From positions 1 through 61,081 of the forward strand of contig CABSCP010000029.1 in NCBI GenBank assembly GCA_902476265.1: a DNA stretch of 61,081 nt. The letters are read 5' to 3'. Origin of the DNA: an uncultured Lachnospiraceae bacterium. Lineage in GTDB: Bacteria > Bacillota > Clostridia > Lachnospirales > Lachnospiraceae. Below, in pieces: positions 52,801 through 61,064 of this stretch. The translations under genes and the position numbers were made by a program. Numbering within the stretch: position 1 is the stretch's first letter; each line of letters opens with the position of its first letter. The notes below the pieces were generated by a model. The model saw only the letters and a program-made list of their open reading frames with translations, was not told the origin of the DNA and did not search any database.

Positions 52801-53874
52801 ATGAAAAGAATCGGTATGTTAACCAGCGGCGGAGACTGCCAGGCGCTGAACGCTGCGATGCGCGGCGTGGCAAAGACACTTTTCAACGCGAAAGAAGATG
52901 TGGAGATCTACGGGTTCCTGAACGGTTATCAGGGCCTGATTTATGGGAAATTCCGTCTGCTCACCTATGCGGATTTCGCAGGAATCCTGACAAAGGGCGG
53001 TACTTTCCTGGGAAGCAGCCGCACCCCGTTTAAGACCATCCGGGAGCCCGGAGAGGACGGGATTGACAAGGTGGCGGCAATGAAGCAGACTTATTTCAAA
53101 CTGCAGCTGGACTGCCTGGTGATCCTGGGCGGTAACGGTACCCATAAGACCGCGAACCTTCTGCGGGAGGAAGGGCTGAATATTGTGACCCTGCCAAAGA
53201 CCATTGACAATGATCTCTGGGGAACGGATATGACCTTCGGTTTCCAGAGCGCTGTGAATATTGCCACCGATGCCATCGACTGCATTCACACCACCGCAGC
53301 TTCCCACGGACGCGTTTTCATCGTGGAAGTCATGGGGCATAAGGTAGGCTGGCTGACCTTAAATGCCGGTATGGCGGGCGGCGCAGATATCATTCTGATC
53401 CCGGAAATCCCGTATGATATCGATAAGGTTGTGGATAAGATCAACGAGCGCCATGCCCGGGGCAGCCGCTTCACCATTCTGGCCGTTGCCGAAGGCGCGA
53501 TTTCCAAAGAAGACGCGAAGCTTTCCAAGAAGGAATACCGCAAGAAACTGGAGAATTATAAATATCCTTCCGTTTCTTATGAGATAGCGGAGCAGATTTT
53601 AAAGAAGAGCGGACTGGAAGTCCGTGTGACGGTTCCCGGCCATACCCAGAGAGGCGGAAGCCCCTGCCCTTATGACAGAGTGTTCGCAAGCCGACTCGGC
53701 TCTGAAGCGGGCAAACTGATCTTAAAAGGCGAATACGGCTTCATGGTGGGGTATAAGAACCGTGAAATCGTCAAGGTGCCGCTGGAAGAAGTTGCGGGCA
53801 AGCTGAAAATGGTGGAACCCAATGCCTCCATTGTGAAAGAGGCGAAGATGCTTGGCATCAGCTTCGGCGACTGA
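52801..53874 (+). CDS. pfkA: 6-phosphofructokinase family enzyme (group III-like)
   Basis: A 357-residue PFK. The N-terminus has MLTSGGDCQALNAAMRG; LGGNGTHKTANLL contains Asn112, where E. coli PfkA has Asp103. PKTIDNDL carries Lys133 (the position that is Gly in classic ATP enzymes) and the catalytic base Asp136; VEVMGHKVGWL and GHTQRGGSPCPYDR bind fructose 6-phosphate. Gly-113 with Lys133 resembles ATP- or dual-specific group III enzymes; whether it uses ATP or pyrophosphate cannot be settled by eye. It has AAAGGAGGG and its own promoter, and phosphorylates fructose 6-phosphate in glycolysis. Confidence 0.9.
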   Translation: MKRIGMLTSGGDCQALNAAMRGVAKTLFNAKEDVEIYGFLNGYQGLIYGKFRLLTYADFAGILTKGGTFLGSSRTPFKTIREPGEDGIDKVAAMKQTYFKLQLDCLVILGGNGTHKTANLLREEGLNIVTLPKTIDNDLWGTDMTFGFQSAVNIATDAIDCIHTTAASHGRVFIVEVMGHKVGWLTLNAGMAGGADIILIPEIPYDIDKVVDKINERHARGSRFTILAVAEGAISKEDAKLSKKEYRKKLENYKYPSVSYEIAEQILKKSGLEVRVTVPGHTQRGGSPCPYDRVFASRLGSEAGKLILKGEYGFMVGYKNREIVKVPLEEVAGKLKMVEPNASIVKEAKMLGISFGD

Positions 53875-53906
53875 GCGGCGCAGGCTGGATTGAAATAGAA
53901 ATACGG

Positions 53907-53933
53907 ATTCCCGGCGGGGCAACCTGCCGGGAA
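53907..53933 (+). terminator. Hairpin between pfkA and dnaX
   Basis: TTCCCGGCGGG and CCTGCCGGGAA form an 11-bp stem with one G-T pair. Only a weak T-rich tail follows, so termination may be partial. Confidence 0.6.
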
Positions 53934-53962
53934 CTTTATGGTAATGAAGTGGAGGCTTATAC

Positions 53963-55540
53963 ATGTCCTATACGGCTATGTACAGAAGATTCCGTCCTAC
54001 CCGTTTTGAAGAGGTAAAAGGGCAGGACGCAATCGTGACAACATTGAAAAATCAGATCAGGGCAGACCGCATCGGACATGCCTACTTATTCTGCGGTACG
54101 AGAGGGACGGGGAAAACCACCATCGCCAAGCTGTTTGCCAGAAGCGTGAACTGTGAGCATCCGGTGGACGGCAGCCCCTGCGGGGAATGCAGCGCGTGTA
54201 AGGCAATCGCCGCAGGTTCCAGCATGAATGTTATTGAAATCGACGCAGCTTCCAATAACGGCGTTGACAATATCAGGGAAATCGTGGACGAAGTTTCCTA
54301 TTCTCCCGCCGAAGGAAAATATAAAGTTTATATCATCGACGAGGTCCATATGCTCTCCACGGGCGCTTTTAACGCGCTCCTGAAAACATTGGAGGAACCT
54401 CCGTCCTATGTCATTTTTATTCTGGCCACCACGGAGGTCAACAAAATTCCTGTGACGATCCTTTCCCGGTGCCAGCGCTATGATTTCAAACGGCTGTCGG
54501 TGGAACAGATTGAGGAACGCATGAGGGAAGCGCTGGCGGAGGCCGGAGAAGAATTAAACATCGAAGACAAGGCGCTTCGCTATATTGCAAAAGCGGCGGA
54601 CGGCGCCATGCGCGATGCCTGGAGCCTGCTGGACCAGTGCCTGGCTTTTCATTTCGGCCGGGAACTGACTTATGACAAGGTACTTGATGTGTTGGGCGCG
54701 GTGGATACCGCGGTTTTCAGCCGCCTGCTTCGTTGTGTGCTGGAGAGGAATGTGCCGGGGTGCATCGGCGTTCTGGAGGAAATCGTCCTTCAGGGCCGGG
54801 ATCTGGGACAGTTTGTTTCGGATTTCACCTGGTATCTGCGCAACCTGCTCCTTGTGAAAACTTCCGGAGACGACAGTGAAGAAGTGATTGACATTTCCAG
54901 TGAAAATCTGGCAAGATTGAAGGAGGAAGCGCAGATGGCGGATCCGGATGCCATCATGCGCTATATCAGATGCTTTTCGGAAACCTCCGGCAGGATCCGC
55001 TACGCGGGACAGAAACGGGTGCTGGTGGAGATGGCGCTGATCCGGCTGTGCCGTCCGGAAATGGAGACAAAAGAGGATGCCCTGTTAGACCGCATCCGGA
55101 AACTGGAACAGACCCTTGGGAAAATAGAAAGCGGGGCCGTTGCAGTGAATGCAGTGCCGGTATCGGCGGGACCCGTTTTGACGGCGGCCTCCGCAAAGAA
55201 AGCGGAACTGCCCAGAGCGATTCCGGAGGACATCAGCCGGATTGTGGCGGGATGGCCGGGAATTGCGGGGAACGCTTCCCAGCCCATGAAATCCTATCTG
55301 AAGAATGCGAAGCTGAGCCTTGGCGGGGAAAACCGGCTGCTGCTGGTTTTGGAGGACGGACTGCCGTCCGATTATTTTACAAAGGAACCTTCCAACCGGG
55401 AGGCGCTGGAAGCGATGCTGGCTGATTTTGCGGGAAAAAAGGTGGAAGTGGAAGTCCGCAGCGTCAGAAGCGAAAATGAATTTGAAAGTTCTTATGTGGA
55501 CCTGACACAGGTCATTCATATGGACATAGAAGAAGAATAA
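53963..55540 (+). CDS. dnaX: DNA polymerase III subunit gamma/tau
   Basis: A 525-residue clamp-loader ATPase. Walker A GTRGTGKTT (Lys51), the zinc module with Cys64, Cys73, Cys76 and Cys79, the DEVHMLS Walker B and the SRC-type sensor region LSRCQRYDF are all present. The tau-specific C-terminal part (about 370-525) is short. It loads the beta clamp and joins the polymerases at the fork. The heptamer A AAA AAG occurs in frame at 55435-55441. Followed by ybaB and recR, the conserved bacterial order. Confidence 0.97.
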   Translation: MSYTAMYRRFRPTRFEEVKGQDAIVTTLKNQIRADRIGHAYLFCGTRGTGKTTIAKLFARSVNCEHPVDGSPCGECSACKAIAAGSSMNVIEIDAASNNGVDNIREIVDEVSYSPAEGKYKVYIIDEVHMLSTGAFNALLKTLEEPPSYVIFILATTEVNKIPVTILSRCQRYDFKRLSVEQIEERMREALAEAGEELNIEDKALRYIAKAADGAMRDAWSLLDQCLAFHFGRELTYDKVLDVLGAVDTAVFSRLLRCVLERNVPGCIGVLEEIVLQGRDLGQFVSDFTWYLRNLLLVKTSGDDSEEVIDISSENLARLKEEAQMADPDAIMRYIRCFSETSGRIRYAGQKRVLVEMALIRLCRPEMETKEDALLDRIRKLEQTLGKIESGAVAVNAVPVSAGPVLTAASAKKAELPRAIPEDISRIVAGWPGIAGNASQPMKSYLKNAKLSLGGENRLLLVLEDGLPSDYFTKEPSNREALEAMLADFAGKKVEVEVRSVRSENEFESSYVDLTQVIHMDIEEE

Positions 55541-55567
55541 GAGAAAATGAGATGATGGAGGTCACAT

Positions 55568-55912
55568 ATGGCTAAAAGAGGTGGATTCCCGGGCGGAATG
55601 CCGGGCAACATGAACAATCTGATGAAACAGGCACAGCGCATGCAGCGTCAGATGGAAGAAGGGCAGAAGGAACTGGAAACGAAGGAATTTTCCGCAAAAG
55701 CGGGCGGCGGCGCTGTGGAAGCCGTTGTGAACGGGAAAAAAGAACTGATCAAAATCAATATTTCCGAAGAAGCGGTGGATCCCGATGATGTGGAAATGCT
55801 GCAGGATATGATCGTTGCCGCAGTCAATGAAGCGATGAAACAGGCGGATGAAGCCAGCCAGGAACTGATGGGCAAAATGACCGGCGGCCTGGGCGGAGGC
55901 TTTCCCTTCTGA
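55568..55912 (+). CDS. YbaB/EbfC family nucleoid-associated protein
   Basis: A 114-residue DNA-binding protein with the family core: MNNLMKQAQRMQRQMEEGQKEL helix, then AKAGGGAVEAVVNGKKELIKINISEEAV strands and a C-terminal helix ending in a Gly-rich tail (KMTGGLGGGFPF). It forms tweezer-like dimers on DNA. The stop overlaps the start of recR by one base, and dnaX precedes it by 27 bp: the usual dnaX-ybaB-recR unit. Confidence 0.97.
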   Translation: MAKRGGFPGGMPGNMNNLMKQAQRMQRQMEEGQKELETKEFSAKAGGGAVEAVVNGKKELIKINISEEAVDPDDVEMLQDMIVAAVNEAMKQADEASQELMGKMTGGLGGGFPF

Positions 55913-56514
55913 TGGATCTCTACAGCGGTTATATCAACAAACTGATCGATGAGCTTTCCGGCCTTCCCGGCATCGGAAACAAGTCTGCCCAGCGGCTTGC
56001 GTTTCATCTGATCAATCTGCCGGAAGCAAAGGTACAGCGCATTGCCAACGCCATGATCCAGGCAAAGCAGAATGTCCGTTACTGTAAGGAATGTTTTACC
56101 CTGACGGACAATGAAATCTGCCCGATCTGCGCCAACGGGGAGCGGGATCACTCCACCATCATGGTGGTGGAAAACACCCGGGATCTGGCGGCCTATGAAA
56201 AAACCGGCAAATATAAGGGAGTCTATCATGTGCTGCATGGGGCGATTTCCCCCATGCTTGGCATCGGCCCTCACGATATTAAGTTAAAAGAACTGATGGA
56301 ACGCCTTTCCGGGGAACAGGAAGTGAAAGAAGTGATCATTGCCACCAATTCCAGCCTGGAAGGGGAAACCACAGCCATGTATATCAGCAAGCTCATCAAG
56401 CCTGCCGGAATCCGGGTGACCCGGATTGCCAGCGGCGTGCCGGTGGGCGGTGATCTGGAATACATAGATGAAGTCACACTTTTACGGGCGCTGGAAGGGC
56501 GCACCGAGCTATAG
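55912..56514 (+). CDS. recR: Recombination mediator protein RecR
   Basis: A 200-residue full-length RecR. The N-terminal helix-hairpin-helix has LPGIGNKSAQRLAFHL, the zinc finger uses Cys58, Cys61, Cys70 and Cys73, the TOPRIM region starts at STIMVVENTRDLAAYEKT, and the C-terminus has RIASGVPVGGDLEYIDEVTL. It helps load RecA on gapped DNA with RecO and RecF. Translation is coupled to ybaB through ATGA-type overlap. Confidence 0.98.
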   Translation: MDLYSGYINKLIDELSGLPGIGNKSAQRLAFHLINLPEAKVQRIANAMIQAKQNVRYCKECFTLTDNEICPICANGERDHSTIMVVENTRDLAAYEKTGKYKGVYHVLHGAISPMLGIGPHDIKLKELMERLSGEQEVKEVIIATNSSLEGETTAMYISKLIKPAGIRVTRIASGVPVGGDLEYIDEVTLLRALEGRTEL

Positions 56515-56529
56515 CAAAGAAGGGATGGG

Positions 56530-57567
56530 GTGAATTTGAAAAAAGAATTATTTGGGAAAATAGACGGCAGGGATGTCTGGTTATATACCCTGGAAAATGG
56601 CCGTGGCATGAAAGCGGTGTTAAGCGATTTTGGCGCGCTGATCATCCGCATTTATGCGCCTGACAGGGACGGGAAAACCGAGGATGTGGCGCTGGGGTAT
56701 GACACGCTGCAGGAATATCTGGAAAACGGCTGCTTTTTCGGCGCAGTGATCGGTCCCAACGCAAACCGGATCGGCGGCGCTTCCTACACGCTGGACGGCG
56801 TAACTTACAGCCTGGCGGCAAATGACGGCGTAAATAATCTGCACAGCCACAAGGAACTGGGCGTGCATAAAAGAATCTGGGATGCGCAGGAAAAAGACGG
56901 CGGCATTCTTTTTACGCTGGAAGTAAAAGACGGAGAAATGGGATTCGGAGGCAATAAAAAGTTCTCCGTGTTCTATGAGGTGACAGAGGAAAACGGACTG
57001 CGCATCACCTATGATGCGGACAGCGATAAAAATACGGTGATCAATATGACGAATCACTGTTACTTCAATCTGGACGGCCAGGGGGCCGGCTCCATCGAAT
57101 CCCACAGCCTGCAGCTGTTTGCTTCCGCTTATACTCCGGCGGACGCGGGTTCCATTCCCACAGGGGAAATAGCGCCGGTGGCGGGGACGCCCATGGACTT
57201 CACACAGCCTCATGTGATCGGGGAAAGGATTGATGCCGACTTTGACCAGCTGCAAATGGCGGGCGGTTATGATCATAACTGGGTATGTGACGGCTGTGAC
57301 GGCAGCGTGCGCAGAATTGCCGTTGTGAAAAACGCATCCGGCAGCAGAACCATGGAAGTTTACACGGATCTGCCCGGCGTTCAGTTTTATGCCGGCAACT
57401 TCCTGAAGCCGGAAGCGGGCAAGGACGGAAAAACCTACGATTTCCGCGGCGGGCTCGCGCTGGAAACCCAGTTCTATCCCGACACGCCCAATAAACCCCG
57501 GTTTCCGTCCTCCGTGTTCGGTCCGGACAGGCATTACCATACGGTGACGGAATACAGATTTGTATAA
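56530..57567 (+). CDS. galM: Aldose 1-epimerase (galactose mutarotase)
   Basis: A 345-residue beta-sandwich enzyme that interconverts alpha and beta anomers of glucose and galactose. Substrate and catalytic residues are His105/His107 in NNLHSHKELG, His176 in TNHCYFNLDG and the base Glu312 in LALETQFYPD. The start is taken as GTG because no ATG is in frame nearby; TTG two codons later is the alternative. It follows recR by 15 bp but is functionally unrelated. Confidence 0.93.
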   Translation: MNLKKELFGKIDGRDVWLYTLENGRGMKAVLSDFGALIIRIYAPDRDGKTEDVALGYDTLQEYLENGCFFGAVIGPNANRIGGASYTLDGVTYSLAANDGVNNLHSHKELGVHKRIWDAQEKDGGILFTLEVKDGEMGFGGNKKFSVFYEVTEENGLRITYDADSDKNTVINMTNHCYFNLDGQGAGSIESHSLQLFASAYTPADAGSIPTGEIAPVAGTPMDFTQPHVIGERIDADFDQLQMAGGYDHNWVCDGCDGSVRRIAVVKNASGSRTMEVYTDLPGVQFYAGNFLKPEAGKDGKTYDFRGGLALETQFYPDTPNKPRFPSSVFGPDRHYHTVTEYRFV

Positions 57568-57579
57568 AAATGAACAACT

Positions 57580-57614
57580 GCGCTCTCTGTCTATGTGACG
57601 GAGGGCGCTTTTTC
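57580..57614 (+). terminator. Terminator after galM
   Basis: GCGCTCTCTGTC pairs with GACGGAGGGCGC (G-T pairs allowed), then TTTTTC. Confidence 0.75.
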
Positions 57615-57727
57615 TATGAAAAATCCGTTTCCTGACAGTTATAAAATCCTGCCGCTGCCGCCGCTTTCGACAGAATATGCACTTCCCCTGTGCTACGATA
57701 AAAGCAAAAAAGGCAGGAGGGCGGGCT

Positions 57728-59026
57728 ATGCTTGCAATACCCAAAAATGTGATGCAGATCGGAGAAATCAATCCATATACGAAAATTTATATGGAGGATT
57801 ATGTACATACTTTTCTGGAAAGACGGAAGGGAAAAGAAACATATCTGGCATTTGGGAAAAAAGAAGATATCGGCAACGTGAGCTATTATATGATTTACGG
57901 GGTGGAAAAAAAGACGGATTGGGACAGAGGCAGCTACCCTTATTTTAAAAAATATGAGCGGATCGGAATGATAGAAGAGGTGAACGGAGAAAGGGTTTTC
58001 AAACCCGTGAGAGGATCCGGAATCCTGCTGGACGGCTATTTTATTTTTTACGAACAAAATGAGGACATGCAGTCCTATATGATTGCGGTGCGGGAAACGG
58101 AGACGGAAGCCGGAACGGAAGAAAAGGAAGAGGTGTTGGAAGCTGTCATGGCGCGGCGGGAACAGCATAAAAAAGAAACGGAACAAATCAATGGGACGCC
58201 ACGCCATCGACGGACAGCGGAAGGAACAAGCGCCGCAGCGCCTGAAAAGCCGCATGCACCCCGCGTAAAAGAAAATCCCGTCAGGATGGGGCGCAAAATC
58301 ATGCGCAGCTCCACAGCGGGAAAAACCCCCGTTTTTGCCGGCCGCCGGAAGCCGGAAAAGAGGGTGGAACACCGTATTTCAAAACCTTCGGGAAATAAAA
58401 GGATGGCAGGCGCAAAACATACCTGGACAATCCCTGATCTCTGCCGCGCAGGCAGCCTTATGCTTCTGCTGGTCCTGGTGGTGACGGGATTGACCTCTTT
58501 AAATCACTACCCCGACATGAAATCCATAACACAGCTGTTTTCCAACGCCGCAAATGCGGTGAGAAAAGACCGTGCCGTGGAAGCGGATGCACAGCCCCAG
58601 GAAAACGGCGCCCTGATTGTGGAAGAGGCGACTGCGGTGGAGACGGAAAATGTGGAGGCGGCTGAAGCCGCACCGGATGATTTTAAGGAAGAAGCATTGA
58701 CTCTGGCAACGGATGACGCACAGATCCAGTGGACGATCGGACAGACTCCGGCATCACAAATGACGGAGGAAGTCGCACAGCAGCCCGAGCCTTCCGAGGC
58801 GCCGGAAACAAATGAGCAGACCGACGCGGCAGAAACCGAATCGGAACAGGAAGCGACCCAGGCAATCGCAAGGCCTGTCACCTACGTGGTAAAAAGAGGC
58901 GACAGCCTGGCGGGAATCGCCCGCAAGTTCTATGGGAACACCTCCAAAGTAAAAGAAATCTGCTCTCTTAATAAAATAAAAGACCCCGATCAAATCCATC
59001 CCGGCCAAAATATTTTGCTACCTTAG
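57728..59026 (+). CDS. LysM-domain protein with one membrane segment
   Basis: A 432-residue protein with an unusual order. Residues 1-110 are a soluble domain I do not recognise (VMQIGEINPYTKIYMEDYV), 110-230 a basic linker, a single hydrophobic segment about 237-252 (SLMLLLVLVVTGL), then a long acidic Ala/Glu/Thr-rich stretch. The last 48 residues are a LysM domain (YVVKRGDSLAGIARKFYGNT) for binding GlcNAc polymers. Probable topology is N-terminus inside and LysM outside, at peptidoglycan or spore layers. The start is the ATG after AGGAGGG; in-frame upstream codons lack a ribosome site. Confidence 0.85.
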   Translation: MLAIPKNVMQIGEINPYTKIYMEDYVHTFLERRKGKETYLAFGKKEDIGNVSYYMIYGVEKKTDWDRGSYPYFKKYERIGMIEEVNGERVFKPVRGSGILLDGYFIFYEQNEDMQSYMIAVRETETEAGTEEKEEVLEAVMARREQHKKETEQINGTPRHRRTAEGTSAAAPEKPHAPRVKENPVRMGRKIMRSSTAGKTPVFAGRRKPEKRVEHRISKPSGNKRMAGAKHTWTIPDLCRAGSLMLLLVLVVTGLTSLNHYPDMKSITQLFSNAANAVRKDRAVEADAQPQENGALIVEEATAVETENVEAAEAAPDDFKEEALTLATDDAQIQWTIGQTPASQMTEEVAQQPEPSEAPETNEQTDAAETESEQEATQAIARPVTYVVKRGDSLAGIARKFYGNTSKVKEICSLNKIKDPDQIHPGQNILLP

Positions 59027-59041
59027 AAAAAAAGAGTGTGG

Positions 59042-59047
59042 TATAAT
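59042..59047 (+). promoter_or_regulatory. -10 box before the DUF5711-like gene
   Basis: A perfect TATAAT, followed after GAA by the palindrome. No acceptable -35 hexamer stands at 16-18 bp, so activation or a weak promoter is possible. Confidence 0.5.
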
Positions 59048-59050
59048 GAA

Positions 59051-59081
59051 GGTCACATATCCGCGAAGCGGATATGTGACC
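59051..59081 (+). repeat. 31-bp palindrome next to a TATAAT box, copy 2
   Basis: GGTCACATATCCG and CGGATATGTGACC with loop CGAAG, 3 bases after TATAAT. It matches the 45489-45519 copy including flanking GAA and the following CGCT-CTTC, with a compensated change in the eighth pair. Confidence 0.85.
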
Positions 59082-59117
59082 GCTACTTCTCGTTTAATAT
59101 AAATCCTGGAGATAAAT

Positions 59118-60314
59118 ATGACAGATATCAAAGAATACCTGCAGCGAAAACAAAAAAAAGATGATCTGAAAACGGAAGAAATCAAAAAGCAAATCCGAAA
59201 GCACAGAATAAAGATGTTCTTCCGTTCTGTCTGTATCATAGGAGTCCTGGCAGCTTTGTCCGCTGCCGTATACTATCAATTGAAAAATCAAACCTACTCA
59301 GAATATACGGTAGTTTCTGCCATAGAAAGAAAACAGCACAGTGGAACTTCCGTTTTACCTTACCAAAATGGATTTATTACCTATAGTAAAGACGGAATCA
59401 GCTACACGGATCAGAAAGGCGATGCCATATGGAACCAGACCTATGAAATGCAGTCCCCAAAAGTGGACGTCCGGGGCAAATGGGTAGCGGTAGGAGATTA
59501 TAACGGCCATATCATTTATGACATCAATCAGGATGGAACCACACAGGAAATCGATACGAACCTGCCGATCAAAAGCCTGACGGTATCCGCAAACGGCGTG
59601 GTGGCTGCGGTACTGGAGGATGGAAATGTGACATGGATTAATGTATATAATCCCACAGGAGAAAAAGCAGTGGGAATTAAAACAACAATGCAAAAGTCAG
59701 GGTATCCCATGCATATATCACTTTCAGACAGCGGAAAGCTGATGCAGGTGGCCTATCTGAAGGTGGAAAGCGGAACGATGAAATCTGTGATCAGTTTTTA
59801 TAATTTTGACGAAGTGGGACAGAACTATACAGATACAATGGTCAGCTCCTATGAATATTCGGATTCTGTGGTGCCTTTTGCGTCTTATATGAACGAGAGT
59901 ACTGCATTTTCAATAGCAGATAACCAGTTGATGCTATTTGAAGGCGCTGAAATACCGAAAAATATTCTGCAGAACTTTATTAATGAAGAAATCCGTGATG
60001 TTTTTTATAATGAAAATTATATTGGGCTTGTATTTGACGGGACTGACGGAGAAGGCAAATACAGATTGGATATATATGATAAAAGCGGAAACAAGATTTT
60101 AGCAAAATCCTTTCATATGGAATACCGTGATATTATATTTACAAAAGACAGCCTGATTATATATAATGAAGCGGAATGTCTCATTTCCACTCTTCACGGG
60201 AAGGATAAATACGAAGGAGACATCTCGGAACATACGCAGCTGCTGAAACCGCTGGGGGGAAACCGTTTCCTTGCAGTGACACAGGATTCAATGGATATTA
60301 TTGAAATGAAATGA
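59118..60314 (+). CDS. DUF5711-like membrane-anchored beta-propeller protein
   Basis: A 398-residue protein. A charged N-terminal helix (1-34) is followed by one membrane segment about 36-54 (SVCIIGVLAALSAAVYYQL) and an outside domain of repeated beta-sheet units of about 40 residues (GFITYSKDGISYTDQKG, KWVAVGDYNGHIIYDI, VVAAVLEDGNVTWINVYN) that read as a propeller. The family is common in Clostridia and has no known function. TGGAGATAAAT precedes the ATG. It is likely co-transcribed with the CvpA gene behind it. Confidence 0.85.
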   Translation: MTDIKEYLQRKQKKDDLKTEEIKKQIRKHRIKMFFRSVCIIGVLAALSAAVYYQLKNQTYSEYTVVSAIERKQHSGTSVLPYQNGFITYSKDGISYTDQKGDAIWNQTYEMQSPKVDVRGKWVAVGDYNGHIIYDINQDGTTQEIDTNLPIKSLTVSANGVVAAVLEDGNVTWINVYNPTGEKAVGIKTTMQKSGYPMHISLSDSGKLMQVAYLKVESGTMKSVISFYNFDEVGQNYTDTMVSSYEYSDSVVPFASYMNESTAFSIADNQLMLFEGAEIPKNILQNFINEEIRDVFYNENYIGLVFDGTDGEGKYRLDIYDKSGNKILAKSFHMEYRDIIFTKDSLIIYNEAECLISTLHGKDKYEGDISEHTQLLKPLGGNRFLAVTQDSMDIIEMK

Positions 60315-60386
60315 TGTCGGGGGAATGTAGTTTTCCCTCGTGATCCCATGGCTTTTGGGCCGGGCATCTATAAAATAGGAGAACAA

Positions 60387-60863
60387 ATGAATGTACTTTT
60401 AATGATTGTCGTCATTTTGGCCGTATGGCGCGGATGGCGCGGAATGAAAAGGGGAATGGTGGATGAAGTGGGAAGACTGCTGTCGCTTGTCATATCATTA
60501 TTTGTTATTTCCCTGGGAATCCTTCTATATACAAGTGTAAAAGAAAATGATACGAAAAATATTGTGCTTTCCATTGTAATGATTATAATTACAGGGCTGA
60601 CAGCCAGACTTGTGAATTTTGTGATGAAATCACTCTCAACAATAGCGCATCTTCCTGTGATTAATATTCTGAACGGCCTTCTGGGGATCGGGGTTGGAAT
60701 TGCCGAAGTGGTCGTAGCCCTCTGGATTGTGTATGTGATCATAGCGAGCTTTGACACGGGGAGTTTCGGCCTCAGGATGATGACCTGGACAAAGCAAAGT
60801 GAAATCCTTGAAAAATTATATCAAATGAATCAATTTGCCTATTGGATGGCGGCGGGTCTGTAG
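60387..60863 (+). CDS. CvpA family membrane protein
   Basis: A 158-residue protein with four hydrophobic helices (VLLMIVVILAVWRGWRGMKRG start, then about 30-50, 60-80 and 100-125), as in CvpA proteins linked to colicin V production and envelope stress. AGGAG lies before the chosen ATG, 13 codons into the longest frame. Its stop codon lies inside the terminator hairpin. Confidence 0.9.
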   Translation: MNVLLMIVVILAVWRGWRGMKRGMVDEVGRLLSLVISLFVISLGILLYTSVKENDTKNIVLSIVMIIITGLTARLVNFVMKSLSTIAHLPVINILNGLLGIGVGIAEVVVALWIVYVIIASFDTGSFGLRMMTWTKQSEILEKLYQMNQFAYWMAAGL

Positions 60864-60875
60864 ACCGCCGTTTTT
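60849..60875 (+). terminator. Terminator overlapping the end of the CvpA gene
   Basis: GGCGGCGGGTCT and AGACCGCCG pair around GT with one bulge, followed by TTTTT. Confidence 0.8.
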
Positions 60876-60946
60876 CTTTATTATAAGGTTAAAACAAAGG
60901 CCTTTTACTGGAACTGCAAAAAATATTAAAAAAATGGAAAAATATG

Positions 60947-60976
60947 TTGACAAGTGGAAAATCATAATGCTATAAT
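60947..60976 (+). promoter_or_regulatory. Strong promoter P1, probable rRNA operon
   Basis: TTGACA, an 18-bp spacer and TATAAT. A hairpin with a GAAA loop (TCCACCGCGG and CCACGGCGGA) follows. No gene begins before the window ends. Confidence 0.8.
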
Positions 60977-61035
60977 GAAACTCCACCGCGGGAAACCACG
61001 GCGGACAACTTCTTCAAAAAAAGTTGAAAAAGCGC

Positions 61036-61064
61036 TTGACAAATGCGAACGGTTCTGGTAACAT
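61036..61064 (+). promoter_or_regulatory. Strong promoter P2, probable rRNA operon
   Basis: TTGACA (61036-61041), a 17-bp spacer and TAACAT (61059-61064), 89 bp after P1. Tandem consensus promoters with AAAAAGTTGAAAAAG in front are typical of Clostridia rRNA operons; the genes themselves would lie outside the window. Confidence 0.65.

Noticed and set aside
53875..53962. Small SRP RNA gene upstream of dnaX
   Set aside because: Such a gene is common at this place, but the conserved GGAAGCAGC-type core is missing; only a terminator-like hairpin is seen.
54082..55519. Minus-strand open frames opposite dnaX and other plus-strand genes
   Set aside because: They have no ribosome sites, no recognisable domains and follow the codon pattern of the real gene.
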